A stretch of DNA of 60,000 nucleotides from Apostichopus japonicus (GCF_037975245.1 NC_092581.1:1254501-1314500); one strand, 5' to 3'. Numbered from the stretch's first letter, positions 1 to 12,634 are shown. Notes: generated from the letters alone by a model not told the origin. Numbers and translations are program-made.

Positions 1-181
1 AACAGTTCTAAGGAAAAGTAAAAGACATAGCGTTTTTTTATTTGATTTTATTTTAAACATGGTCTGAATTTATTCCATTTGTGTACAGTATTTTTATGTC
101 TATATTGATATAGCACCTTACAGGGATATGTTAGATAGTTAACCTTTTAGAGTCGGTAAACAAGTCGAGGGGAAGCATATC

Positions 182-330
<149 letters not shown>

Positions 331-916
331 CACGCTACGGATTAACAATTCATGGTTGTTTACTTTCCAGATCGTTACTTACAGAAAGGATTTTGCTTGA
401 CATTTCGGGACAATATACCTGATTCGTTAATGTCTTATTACTCCAGGAAAACATATTTATTGATAATTTTAATATTGACTAAGTGTTTGGTTTGAATTAT
501 AATTCCCCATCTTAATGTGAGGATTTTCTGCTGAACAAAATAGCTTGAGCAGCCTGCCATGCGATGATTATACTATAGATGGACCAAAACCTTTTCTGTT
601 TATATTTTTTTTAAATTTCTCAGTCGAAATTTTGGCTCGAATTTCACGATGGCTTAAGGTAATAGTCTTCGGAAACGTAGACATCTATATCAAATAAGTG
701 CAAATTTTAGTATCTATTTCTTTCTTCCTTTGGTTCCTTTAACATATATCTTTGTTTTTTTTTTGTTTTTTTTTTAAAATCGGTTAGGTATGTTGTAACA
801 TGCCATGAATTATTTGTGGTTGCAACATGATTCGGGTAGATATTTGAAAGCTAGAAATATCGCATGGCTTGCTTCTTGCTTATTTCAAGCGGATGGGGGC
901 GGGGCCGGGGCGCGAA

Positions 917-1653
917 TTTTTTTTTCCCAAACAGGTTTGCAATTGCGTGTAAATAGGCGCTCATGATTGGTCGGAAATGTTACGTCATCACGATAGAAAC
1001 CTTCACTTCCAGGTAACCAAAGTGTCTGCATCCATTCGTTGCAACGAAGATATGCCCGTTCAAAATTACCCGAAGCTTTTCGTTAATATATGTAGATGTG
1101 TTTGGAATTGGTTTAGACATATTGAGCACACTACTATGTATGATCATCTACTTTGATCGAAGTTTTATGTGAAGGCATGCATTAATCGATAACATCGCAC
1201 AGTGAAATGTTCGTACATGGTACATCACACATGCGCTGGTGGCCTATATGTATTATAACTGTGTACACAGTGCAGTAACGGAAAATATCATACTGTACTC
1301 TAAACTGTTTGCGTATATTCATTCAAGACTCGATTGATTTTAGTGTAGGCCTACCCATTCCACGAAACGAATTCCGATTGTAGTAGAACGGCTCACAAAT
1401 CTTGAATAACGCAAACACGAACCCAATAGAATGTAGTGTATGTATCATAAGTAAGGTCAACATGTGATTCAAGCATTAAAAGTAAAGTTAGGGCGTTTGA
1501 TGGGAACCCCGTAACTAGACTTAATTAAGTGTCAGTGTGTAACTCAGTACATGTCTTCGAACTTCGAAGCGATGCCCATTATTGATGCTGACGTCACGAG
1601 CAATCTGATTGGCGGAAAACCACGCAATTGCAAACCTGTTTGGGAAAAAAAAA
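917..1653. repeat. Perfect 33-bp inverted repeat flanking about 670 bp
   Basis: 917-949 and 1621-1653 are exact inverse copies (core CCCAAACAGGTTTGCAATTG, plus nine T or A at the outer side). Outside each arm lies a GGGGCGG-rich stretch. Inside each lie an ATTGG (inverted CCAAT) motif and an ACGTCA/TGACGTCA motif. It may be an element with terminal inverted repeats or a duplicated promoter-like module. Confidence 0.85.
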
Positions 1654-1742
1654 TCGCGGCCGGGGCGTGGGCGGGGCGGGGCGGGGCGGGGCGGGGCGGG
1701 CGGGCGGGCGGGCGTGGGCGGGCGGGTGTGGCGGGGTGGGTT
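1652..1742. repeat. GC-box-rich tandem repeat (GGGGC / GGGC units)
   Basis: Repeated GGCGGGGCGGGG then GGCGGGCGGGCG units, nearly pure G/C in an AT-rich surrounding. It offers many Sp1-type GC boxes and G-quadruplex-forming runs on the plus strand. Confidence 0.85.
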
Positions 1743-3615
1743 AGGGCTCTATACTAAGACCAGTTACTATACCAGAGTGCGTCCTTGTTTCAAAACTGTT
1801 TGTGGAATTTGCCTATCGTGGCTGGCTCAATATACTCTAATTTTGTTGAGATTCATATGATCATAATTCTACAAACGCTTATTATGTAAATTTTGGTGCA
1901 TTCATATTCTATATTAAACACATAAATCGTTCCCTATGGTAAACATGTATGACGTTTTGAATACATATTTTGTATTTATGTAATAGTAAAACTAGCCTAT
2001 TTATTTCATTTCTGCATAACAGCGCGCTGAAAGATATTTCAGATATTATTTATAACACGTCTATACCCAACTTGGTAATGTCAACGACAGTATGGAAGCC
2101 CTGGGGATCTTACCCGGTTTTGTTATTTCAGGAAATGTGACGTGTTCAGCTGAATTTTGATGGCCGTGGGATATAGTGTTGGTAATAATATAGTAGTATA
2201 ACCTTACAAAAATGTAACATCCTTTAAATGTATAATGAAGCATAAATAGCGAATTCAAGAATTGATGTGTTTTTTTTATCTTTTATAGTCCTACATTTTC
2301 CAAGCCATTGTAAAGTTGTCGAAAACCAATAATAATATATGTTTTTCTTCTTTATTTCTTAACTTAGGTGGATGATTTTCTGGAAAATAACATGTCGACC
2401 AAAATCCACCTTCGACTAAGTTTTAAAGTTCTGATCGATGCCCGATAAAGTTTGATTTTTTTTTCTCAAACATAGCCTACTAATCATAAACAGAAAACTG
2501 ACAGCAAAATGTGAACAGACATTCTTGGAGTGAGCTATATACACCAAACTGGGTATATTTCTTGTTTGTAAACCCCTACAATTAAAGAGAAGCATTTGAT
2601 TGCTATGTATAAGCTACTTCCTTCTAAGTGACAAACTGATTTAGTGGATAGTAGTACTGACCCGGTTACAATAAAATATTTGCTTGCTACTTGAGTTGGC
2701 ATTCAGACTTGAAGTTTTTTATGTGTACCTGTGCGTCTGTTTGTGTGTGCATGCGAACATTTTTTTGGTTGCAAACTACAAACTTGTGAAAATTTCCAAG
2801 ACGTTGCTTTTACAACTCCTCACTTCAATACTAGGCAGTACTGATAATCGAATTATGCGAATGTGATAAGTGCACTGCGTTATCAAGTGACTATATTATT
2901 CATTCACATGATGTCGACGGTAAATGGTTTTCCATCAAAATAGATGACACAGGTGTTTTAATTTCGATGTTCTATGTCATGTTACTCTAAACAATGTTTA
3001 TATAGGGGAGTGTTTGTCTCTTTATTATTCCATTTACTTAAAAGTGATTTTGAATATCTCAACGACGTGACGTGTTCTACAAAGCCTTTTTTCGTGAAGT
3101 CAAGTTCTCATGTTGAAAGTCAATTCGGCAAGACTAGCACAGTTTTTACCTTGAAGTTCAGTTGAGCCTCTTCTCAAGCAAGCGTGGAATATGATAGGAC
3201 AGAAAACGACCAGTCGCCTCATTTATACTCGATCTAAGTATCGATGAGTCTTCATAATATTGATGTCGTTAGTTTAAATGAATCTAGGTTTATAAAGATC
3301 TCGCTGATTTCGTTAAACAGAATTAGTGTCTTTCGAATGGTTCTTTACATGACAATGTCCCTCCCCTTTCCATAACGTTATGATCATCTTAAATGCATTG
3401 AGGTGTGACACTAGAGGTAAAGGAGCGAACCCAACCAGTATCGTTACCTTGTATACTATAATAATGCATGTTATTTTATTTTGTTTCCCGTCAACTTATT
3501 ACCTTTCTTCTCTCCTGTAAAATATATGAAATAAATTGTTCTTTTCTATAGACAAATCATTTTCAATTTTAAATGTGAATAAATTAATAAACAATGTGAA
3601 GATAGGTAAACTTAC

Positions 3616-3687
3616 AACTCGTTCAACATCGGCATCTCCTTGAATGTTCCATCTTCGATGAAGGATACTTCATTGTTTTGAAGATCT
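3616..3687 (-). CDS. RXFP-like gene: LRR exon 7 (last visible)
   Basis: The 72-bp exon encodes residues 314-336 (DLQNNEVSFIEDGTFKEMPM...). It ends with TT of a split Leu codon, so at least one more exon must follow. None could be recognised between here and position 1. Acceptor TTTCAG, donor GTAAG. With the known RXFP plan, about three LRRs, the hinge and the 7TM domain are still missing. Confidence 0.86.
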
Positions 3688-4266
3688 CTGAAAAGAAACC
3701 GGTGAAGTTATATGCATGTGAAACAAAGTTAACGCAGATAAACAGTTAAATATAAAAATATGGATAGAACTTGTAATAGTAAAATAAATCGTAGCTCTCT
3801 TATTTTTATTTCCTTTAACATTAATCAAATGTTTACCACTTTAACTTTTATGTGTTAAATATCTCTATATAGACCGTGGATATAAAGGCTATGTCTGTAT
3901 AATACGTCAGATGGCCTTTGATGCAAACTTTTTTTCGTCTGTTGTTGTTTTTGTTTTGTTTCCCTAAAGTTGCTATAATGGATGTCTAAAATTAGTATAT
4001 ATATATACCGTATTTATCATGTTTGATTAATTTCATTGTTTTAAAATGGAGAAAGGCACAAGCAAGTGCCTCCATCTGATATTATTATGAAAATATAATT
4101 CACATGAACTTGTGTGTTAAATCTGAACAACAACCCGGATTTCAATATTTATCCATTCGTGTGTATACTTGTTGGAAGTGACAACCAAACTATTCTGAAG
4201 TTCTTTTCTTTATCAGGCTTTACCGATATCGATCTAAGGTATAGCATCCGTTCATGCCTTCTGTAG

Positions 4267-4386
4267 ATAACTAGGTTATCCGGATGTGCTATTGTGATTT
4301 ACAAAAACCTTTAAACTTCGTGTTTCGTATGAAAACAATATCTTTTGCTGCTTTCTGGACTCTCTGAATAACATATTTCATCTTTC
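4267..4386 (+). repeat. Dispersed repeat, copy A
   Basis: About 120 bp from ATAACTAGGTTAT through CTTTCTGGACTCTCTGAAT to CATATTTCATC. It matches, in inverse orientation, 15771-15889. Both are in introns of the RXFP-like gene, 11.4 kb apart. Confidence 0.85.
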
Positions 4387-4890
4387 ATTCTCTCTCTCCA
4401 CCTCTCTCTCTCTCTCGCTTGCTCTTCGTTTAATCATTTCCTACAATTAGAATCTGTCCTACCTGGTTTCCATGGTAACATTAACTGTCACATGTTGTAC
4501 CATAACAAGGAGGTAGTCTATGAAACATTGTCATAATTACAAATATGAAAAACTGGCGATATATCATGTATATTTTTTTCCAGGGAAGATCGTACGTAGA
4601 TATAACCTTCTAATAACATTCACTTCGAGGATTTTTTTTTCTCTCGGGTTAACAGATATACAAACGTGAAAATATTTGCTAATTTAATTTAGCGTTATTG
4701 ATGTATCTGGGGTATTTTTAGAAGATTTTATGCATCGCTCTTCTTATTTTTTTCTTGCTGGGAATTAACATAAGAATTATACATGCGTAACATTCTGGTG
4801 CCTATTACATACAGTATATATATCTACAGGTTGGTCAAGACACAAAAATATGAGTGAACTGACATGTTAATGAACTGCATTGTACACGTT

Positions 4891-4898
4891 AGCAACTG

Positions 4899-4963
<65 letters not shown>

Positions 4964-4968
4964 TTGCT
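4891..4968. repeat. (TA)n array inside a palindrome
   Basis: AGCAACTGATA (4891-4901) and its inverse ATCAGTTGCT (4959-4968) flank about 57 bp of TA repeats, so the whole block can fold into one long hairpin. Confidence 0.9.
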
Positions 4969-5299
4969 GCTACTTAATGTATAGAACAAAGAAGCATGTA
5001 TATGTATAATGGCTCGAGTTTAGTCATTTACAGGAACTATAGAACAGAAAACCAAAAACTTGACATAAAATCTTCAGCAAAGACTTTAAAGTGTAACTGT
5101 TCAATATCATACAATTCTTGCTTTCATCAATGTCCCCAATTTTATTGGAGATGTTGCTACCACAGTCTTTTCGACAAAATGTACCCTCATATTTCAATCT
5201 AGATGTAACAATCGACGTATGTTCATTGCTTTATTGATGATAAGTTGGATGCTCAGTAAGTATTTATGGTCTTAGAATGTCTTAGCTAAATATTTTTCT

Positions 5300-5391
5300 C
5301 AGGGGAGGGGGAGGAGGGGAAGACAGGAGAGGGAGGGGAGGGGAAGAGAGGAGAGGGAGGGGAGGGAGGGGAGGAGGGGAAGGGGAGTGGG
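5300..5391. repeat. Purine-rich GGGGAGG tract
   Basis: About 90 bp of nearly uninterrupted G/A with many GGGG and GGAGGGG runs. A candidate G-quadruplex or triplex region in a receptor intron. Confidence 0.85.
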
Positions 5392-6236
5392 TTGTTAAAG
5401 CAATTTATCCGTTGACTATTTTTTGCAGCGTTACGTGTTACGAATATTGGAACAAACGGCTCGTTCTAAGATAGACGAGTTCTAAAGGCTTGTTTTAACC
5501 TCGTTTTATGCTGGTTTATGAAATGTCCGTTTTATATATAAATTCTTCAATTTAAATAAATTAGTATAATAAAAACGAGATGATGATATATATAAAAGTT
5601 ATAGTACTTTCAATTTGACTACTCGGGAATTTTGAAAAAGATGATAACGTTGTAGAGTAGTATGGGCTACATACCTATACTTTGTGTAAAATTGTTTATC
5701 CTGTCGGAGAAGTCAGTTAACAATATTTCTCTGAAGTTATTGATCAAACATTTACATTTCCTAGATATTGTTTCGAAAAGTATGTTTGAATAAGATACGA
5801 AGGCAAAAAGTAAACCAATATAGGCTACCAGCTTTAATGTCATTGACTCACCAAAGGATATCTTATGTCAAATGAATTTAAGTTCTATCTTTCGTACGCC
5901 GTTTTGAAAACCTGAACCTTGAAGTGGGATTATTATTATTGGGGAAAATTTCCGACTCAATTTGTTTAAGCTATCATCTCAACGAAAATATAAATAGTTA
6001 TCGCCTACAGCAATCACAAAAGAGCATTTCTCTTGATCGTTTAAAAAAGGCTAAAAAAATATTCAAGCCACCGGATGAAATGTTTCGATCCGAAGAAAAA
6101 GAAAACACTTCTCTGTCATGATTTACCTAAATATCGATTATTTTAATCGGATTTTTGATGGAGAAGTAATAAAATAATCGGAATCAATTTCATTTGAAAG
6201 AAAAACAAATAAATAAGATTATGTGGAATATCTTAC

Positions 6237-6308
6237 AATTCAAGAAGATTTCGCAGTCCCTCCATGTTGCCTTGAGTCAAAGCTTCGATTTCGTTGTGAG
6301 CGAGTACA
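6237..6308 (-). CDS. RXFP-like gene: LRR exon 6
   Basis: The 72-bp exon encodes residues 290-312 (VLAHNEIEALTQGNMEGLRN...). It follows LRR consensus, with Met at the usual Phe position. Acceptor CCACAG, donor GTAAG. Confidence 0.84.
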
Positions 6309-7546
6309 CTGTGGGGAGAGAAAGAAGTTGTGCAATGAAAAGCGTGCAGGACCAGCAGAAGAAAATTAAGTTTATTTCTGTCAGTACAGAAAGCTAATTA
6401 CTTTGTAACGGTTGCTGTCTATAGCCTGTTGTATTAGAGGGCGGGCTTACCTCTGGCGTCGCCGCTAGCAACAGAATATTATTGCAACTGATGTGAGCGA
6501 AACTGTCAGACTGGAAAGGTCAATAAAATCGACAGAAAGGAGAGACGGCTTCTCTTCGTCTGTGCTCATAGTCTCAAATTCAGGGAACAGTCAAATTGTC
6601 CTACATTAACTGTGAATGTACGGGGGGATGATGAGTACTTCATTTAACAAGCCAGGCTATTCTCGATTGGAGGAGGCCATCATTTTGGTAATTGTTTTAG
6701 TGACAGAAATCCGAGAAGAGAAACAAGAGCAGGAACTTCGATGCCTTCAGATGTAGAGACAAGTTCATGACTTTACTTGAATCATTTATACCGTATATTT
6801 ACAGACTCCTTTTTCTTCTATTTATTTTAATGCTGAAAGGTAATGTGTGGCTTAAAAGCCTCATATATATTTTGCTTTATATCATGGGCCTGCCTTTAAA
6901 TATTCTACTACAGTGTTGCCAAAAAAATACTAGAGAACTCATAGATGTATTTGCGGAATTATCTCTCTCGTGTATCGTTTACATAACTTAACGTGTTATT
7001 AGCGTGAGCTATCTTGTCAGATGCATAGTTTATCATATGCCGTGGAACCTCTTTGAATATACCGGAAAGTAATGTTATACTCATTAATTAGAAATGGCAC
7101 ATTAAGTAGTTATTAATTACCGTAATAATAGGTGGGCTAAATTGGCATGCTGTTAGCGAGAAATAATATTATATAGCGTCCATACAGATCTGTGTAGAAT
7201 TTATCAGTTGAAAAAGGAACAACGCAGTTATTTTATCGAAAACTGGAATGTTATCAATTAATATGGGTTATTTTAGTTTTCAATGTTGTTTCTTTTGAGT
7301 TGATAGTTAACTTCCTTAAACTTAACCACATCTACAAGAAGAATTTCTCCTTCATTAATATGATACTTCAACCCATGCGCCCATTCCAGCGAACCCTCAA
7401 CCCCCCCCCCCCCCCCCAAAGAAAAAAGAAACACAATCTTACAAAAACAGTTCTTGCAAATAAAACCGATTTTTGGCGATTTGCCAAACAAACGCAAGTA
7501 GGCTGTTATATGCCGCATAACTCATGTATATACAAATGTAACTTAC

Positions 7547-7618
7547 AGCTTCTTTAAATTCTCCAATGGACTAAACACTCCCGTTCTTAATTCTGAGATT
7601 TGGGCTCCAAAGAAATCT
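7547..7618 (-). CDS. RXFP-like gene: LRR exon 5
   Basis: The 72-bp exon encodes residues 266-288 (DFFGAQISELRTGVFSPLEN...). It departs from LRR consensus in the N position (GAQ for the usual xNx), but the ISEL...VFSPLENLKKL frame is clear. Acceptor TACAG, donor GTAAG. Confidence 0.83.
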
Positions 7619-7856
7619 CTGTAACGAAATATCGTGATAAATTAGAAAACATTTGAAAAGAACGCATTTTTTTTTATATTAACTTCTTTGGTGCTATTAC
7701 TTGTCGTTTATTTCTTCAGTATTAAACCTTATTATGAACTTTTGAAGAAATTATGAAAATATGTAAATATCAAGTCGAAAATAACGACAAGTAAATGACT
7801 CAACATAAATGAGAAGATATTTAACACATTCTTCTTAGTTAATCTCAGGTAATAGC

Positions 7857-8082
7857 ACAAGTTGCTGTTTAAATCCGAACAAATTAAATCATTGGCATTT
7901 TCCAAATTCCTTTATCAGAAACCTCAACTTTGAATATTATTTTCATAGAATGTGTGCAGTTGTGTGCAAGTGCTTGCCTTTCTACAGTGCTTGGCCTAGA
8001 ACCGAGACAAGTTCCTGTTTAAATCCGAACATTTTAAATTATTGACATGTTTCAAATTCCTTTATCAATAACCTTAAATTTG
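7857..8082. repeat. Direct repeat pair, 150 bp apart
   Basis: 7857-7932 and 8007-8082 share ACAAGTT, CTGTTTAAATCCGAACA, TTAAAT(C/T)ATTG and AAATTCCTTTATCA. In a receptor intron; probably a diverged tandem duplication. Confidence 0.85.
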
Positions 8083-8380
8083 TATATGAAAATGCTAATT
8101 TTTCTTTATGCTTTACCTCTTATGGCATTTTTGGTTTTATATATAATACATTGTAAGGTAAGATGTTTCGCAATAAAATTTGACAGAACTTTTAGATTCC
8201 ATATTCCTAACATTCATAATCGCCGACAGTTTGTAAGCTAAGATGTTCATGATGTACTAAAAGTAAAATTGTCATTCAATATTGCAATGAAATTTTTAAA
8301 AATAATACAAAATTATCGATTTTTCATGACAGGAGAAGATGTCGAATATGTCATATATTAAAACAAAAGGTTTTACTTAC

Positions 8381-8455
8381 AAGGTTTCCAGCATTTGTAA
8401 ATTAATAAAGAGCTCCGCATCTTCTAATCGTTGAATCGGATTGTGTTTAAGTAAA
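8381..8455 (-). CDS. RXFP-like gene: LRR exon 4 (75 bp)
   Basis: The exon encodes residues 241-264 (LLKHNPIQRLEDAELFINLQ...). It is 75 bp and not 72, giving a 25-residue repeat; the extra residue lies in the convex part. RXFP-type receptors also have individual 25-residue repeats. The intron to the previous exon is only 249 bp, the shortest in the visible gene. Confidence 0.85.
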
Positions 8456-8704
8456 CTGAGGAATTAAAAGTATAGTGTTGAGAATATCAATACGCTTCAA
8501 AATAAAGTTAATTGCATGCATAAACTTTTACGAATTATATCTGGTTAATTCATCATAAGTAATGAGGTATAATGATTCGATAGACTAATACCGTACAATG
8601 CAAGCCATTGCAAGGCATTATATAATGATATACTCTCACCCAGAACTGACGTAAAATAAGACCAACTTACAAGATTAAAAGTTTGTTATCTTGACAATAC
8701 TTAC

Positions 8705-8776
8705 AGTTCTTTGAGTATACCGTTGAATAAAAAGTATTCCTTGGAGAGTGAGGAGATCCTGTTGTTAGAGAGGTCC
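8705..8776 (-). CDS. RXFP-like gene: LRR exon 3
   Basis: The 72-bp exon encodes residues 217-239 (DLSNNRISSLSKEYFLFNGI...). The LRR core DLSNNRISSL is near consensus. Acceptor ATCAG and donor GTAAG are in the shared phase 2. Confidence 0.88.
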
Positions 8777-10571
8777 CTGATATAAACAAAAAACAAGGAA
8801 GTAGGTATTTTACAGAATTCATTTGAATGTAGGCACGTAATACTCAATGTTTTTGCCAAGCTTATCAACAAAATAAAAGTATTTTTCTTATCTCATCTGA
8901 AAAAAATTAAAACACAACAAACACTCGAGACAAAAAAATAGGACTCAATGTGGAAACAAAAGTCACCGAAAATTTCGGAGAAAGTTGAAAAAATCGTCAA
9001 AAGAATTATTTGAATAATGTCACCTCTAGCGAGTGACACCTAGTCTGAATTGGTCAGATCAAAGCTCCGGGTCATATTTATTCTCTCTTTTAGAGGCAAT
9101 ATAAAAATAACATTTATTCAAATGGATCAGAAGAAAATCGATTGATTGAATTTATCACGAAGGTTAATGTAATATCTCAATTCTTCTGACATTGAAAAGT
9201 GCCAAATGAATAAAGTGGGAAACAGCATTTTAATGCAATCTTGAATTTTACCTGTGGGAGGTTTGACTTCTACCGTTTTAATTAGATCACCACGAGTTGG
9301 GAGAATTGAATTGATCAACACGGGCTGAAGAGTTCCATTAATATAACAAAGCAAATTTTCAAGTTATTGAAATCATTTTCAAATTTAATTCTTAAAATGT
9401 GGCTACGAAGATCTTAATATTAAGGTTTTCTTGTTTTTACAAACTTGATTCGTAAAAAAAGCTGTATGATACTTATTAATACTAAAATCCCATGAAAAAT
9501 TCAGTTCACTAGTTTATTTAGGCAACTGTCATTAAAATCATGCCAAAAATGACTCATTTTTGGAATTCCTTTAACGTGCTTCATCACTGTGATTTGTACT
9601 AATATGGCACAGTTTATTGGCACCGATTTGTTTTAAATCATTAATAACTTGTTCATTGAGGTTCCTTTTGCTGAATACAACACTTTGGTTACTGTTAATT
9701 TTTAATAAATTAAAATTTTGAATTTACTTTGAGTAAACTTATTGGGTTTGGTAAACTCATAAAATTGCGACAAACAAAAGTGCTTTCAAATTTTGCTGTT
9801 ATTATTATTATTATATGGCCACCAAATATGGTAGAGATATTAGCGATTGATCAGCAATAGCAAACATTTCTCAATATTTACAGCAATCCACAGAACACCA
9901 ATAATATTATTGAAGTTTACTCTTTACTATGACTGATAACAGTACAAGCATAATATACGCATAACATACTGCCAATCATTGGTTTTATAAGTTACGAACT
10001 AATATAATGTATATAATGTAATATAAGAAGCACGATGGTATAACCATATCCCTATGTTCTTGAATAATGATAATATCAAACACAGACTATACGCGGAACC
10101 GGGGAGTATAAGAGAGTTCAGCCAGGGAGCTGTTTTCGAGCCCTATACGTCAGGTTCAGTGTTGTTAGCCTGTGGGTTATTTTAAGCAAAGTTGGCCCAA
10201 TTAGGTAGAGTACTCAGTCGCTGGTTAAATTCAGGATTCACAGTGAAGTGTAACGTTCACTGAATATTAAGTAAGTGAAATTGATTTTGTTCACGTTGAA
10301 ACTAGACCGTTTTGTAACACTTCTGAGTAGAAACCAATGCGGATCAGTTCAGGGGTAACTTGTGAGGTTAATAACGTTATGTTCGGGGGACATTATCCAC
10401 CCTGTCGTTAAATAGTGATCAATTTATAAAGTGGATATAGCATAATAGCCCCAAAAGGAAGGGGCTCGGTCTGTTCAGCCTGTTAACTCAGAAAAGACAG
10501 AATAGAAGTGGAAAGATTTGGGCTATATGGTATATTACCCATCAGCAATTATGAAACATCATTTTACTTAC

Positions 10572-10643
10572 AGTAGTTCCAGTGATCGTAGCTGGCGGAA
10601 ACTATCCGGATGCAAGGATCCAATTCTGTTCGACTGCAAATCT
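10572..10643 (-). CDS. RXFP-like gene: LRR exon 2
   Basis: The 72-bp exon encodes residues 193-215 (DLQSNRIGSLHPDSFRQLRS...), a canonical 24-residue LRR with LxxNxIxxL...F..L. The downstream intron starts with GTAAG, and the codon split across it is CT|G. A (TA)n array lies about 70 bp away in the upstream intron. Confidence 0.87.
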
Positions 10644-10711
10644 CTGAAGCAAGTAAATCATATTTGTAACATCACGAATAAGACGTATTTCTCACCATTG
10701 AAAAACACACT

Positions 10712-10842
<131 letters not shown>

Positions 10843-11496
10843 CATACATTATTTAATAAATGCTTTCATCTTTATATATGAATAATTTAATTGAACCCAG
10901 GAAAGTCATATCTTGGCGTCAAACAAAATCAATGTCACATAACAGAAGCGAAATATTTGTTCTGTCTTTCTCCATTTCATTAATTTATTCATTTGTTATT
11001 ATTTTCTTTGTTTGTTTAGTTCGTACTTTTGTTTGTTACTTATTTCCTATGTATTTTCTCCTTGTGAATTTCTGTCCGTGTAACGAAGTCTTAATTTTGG
11101 AGTGCTGCCATTTTCTTCGCTGCTTCGTTGTCATCTTCTTTTCATTAAATTATCGATTTTTTATGTATTCACGAATTGAATAAGAAACGTATGGTGATAC
11201 ACTAGTATATCAACATGCACTTTTTATCATATGTTGTATTGTCAGTATAATATTACCTTTAGCACGTTAAAACTCTTTTTATATTTACATTTTCTTCCAT
11301 ATTTCAAGGAAGTTCAAAATCAATACTATTCATTATTAACAAACATGAGAAACAGGACGAACCATATTAAAGCTACAAACATCAGAAATTTACCTAATAT
11401 GTGTCTGTCACTAATAATCACATGTATTGCATTTTATTATTTATTTGGCATTTTATTGAAATTTAAGTGAGTTGGAAAATCCAGAACAGTGAAAAA

Positions 11497-11553
11497 ATGA
11501 ACCGTCTCCACGGTGATTCGAACCCTTTACATGCAGCCACCCTAACCACTAGG

Positions 11554-11555
<2 letters not shown>
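11497..11555 (-). mobile_element. tRNA-like SINE head beside a (TA)n array
   Basis: On the minus strand: AGCCTAGTGGTTAGGGTGG (A box, 11554-11536) and GGTTCGAATC (B box, 11524-11515) at tRNA spacing. A (TA)n array begins directly on its 5' side. No body or tail was recognised. In an intron of the RXFP-like gene. Confidence 0.6.
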
Positions 11556-11607
<52 letters not shown>

Positions 11608-11625
11608 TTATTTATTTATATATTT
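11555..11625. repeat. (TA)n followed by (TTTA)n
   Basis: About 48 bp of TA, then a short TTTA/TATTT run. Touches the 5' side of a minus-strand tRNA-like SINE head. Confidence 0.95.
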
Positions 11626-11689
11626 ACTTTCAGCTTTTCAACATCTACCTATCTACCAGGAAGACACAATGATTTTGTAATCAACTTAC

Positions 11690-11761
11690 AGGCGTCTCAA
11701 TTTTGTTAACGTCTTGAAAGTTTCCACTGTTATGTTGGACAATGAGTTACCAGCAAGGTTT
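11690..11761 (-). CDS. RXFP-like gene: LRR exon 1
   Basis: The 72-bp exon encodes residues 169-191 (NLAGNSLSNITVETFKTLTK...), a 24-residue typical LRR with conserved L/N/F spacing. NIT is an N-glycosylation sequon. Intron phase 2 on both sides lets such exons be added or lost without a frameshift. Acceptor CCAG, donor GTAAG. Confidence 0.85.
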
Positions 11762-12480
11762 CTGGTAAGAAAATGAAAAGGCGAATTTATAATTAAGCAA
11801 CACGTATAGTTATCAAATCGAATAATAATAATATGTGTGTCACATTTATGATAAAATATATATGACAATTGTAAAGCAAAAAAACAAAAGTATATGGCGA
11901 ACATACATTGTGAAGGCAATAGACAAATTGATATTATCGTGTTTGTGTCGCTACATCTGATTGGACGATAGGATATTGTGATATTCAAACAATAAACCAA
12001 CTCTTCTCTAGTCCCTGGATAACGAGAGACCGTGAAAATTAATCAATAAGCTTCGTAACTTGTTCAATGCTATCATGGGGTTCAAACAAATGCTATCGGT
12101 CGATTCCTCTGAAGATAAATTATTTAAATTATTTTTAAAGAAATGTCGTACGTTTCAGCTCAATTGCAAACTATGACATCAGTCCCTCTCCTGTTACCAG
12201 ATGCATTCACAAAGGTATCATAAAGACGTAAAACTGTATATCGTCGCCATTCAAAATATTCTGAAGATGTGGTTTTTGTTCAAAAAATGCAGACAATTTC
12301 AGACATTTTGTTAAAGCAAATGAATCAACTTCAGTCATATCCGGTTAAAGTTAGTAGACTGACAATTGAAATTTGATTGTATATTTCTTCTTTTTTATCT
12401 TTAATTAGTGGTTATAAATGGTATAGCAATTTTTGTTTTTATTGAAATATTTTTAACATATCATGTTACAAGATACTCAC

Positions 12481-12634
12481 AGATAAACCGTATCTCTAGG
12501 AAGATTATCCGGTACCGATTCTAATTCTGATAACTGACAATCCAACTGTAAGCCTATGGGTTCGTCATTTTCAAGACCGGATTCTTCGTCGAAGACTACA
12601 AAACACTCACACTCATCTGGAAAGATGGTGTCAG
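12481..12634 (-). CDS. RXFP-like gene: LRR N-terminal cap exon
   Basis: The 154-bp exon completes Thr117 and encodes residues 118-167. Cysteines C125, C127 and C149 with C116 from the previous exon give the LRRNT pattern C-x8-C-x-C-x21-C. It is followed by the typical ...VPDNLPRDTVYL start of the LRR stack. The acceptor is TTTCTAG and the donor GTGAGT. The exon ends with two nucleotides of a Leu codon, the phase shared by every following LRR exon. A diverged tandem repeat of about 79 bp begins right next to its acceptor. Confidence 0.85.

Noticed and set aside
368-460. Further LRR exon ending in GTAAGT on the minus strand
   Set aside because: The required frame has a stop 14 codons before the donor and lacks the LRR pattern.
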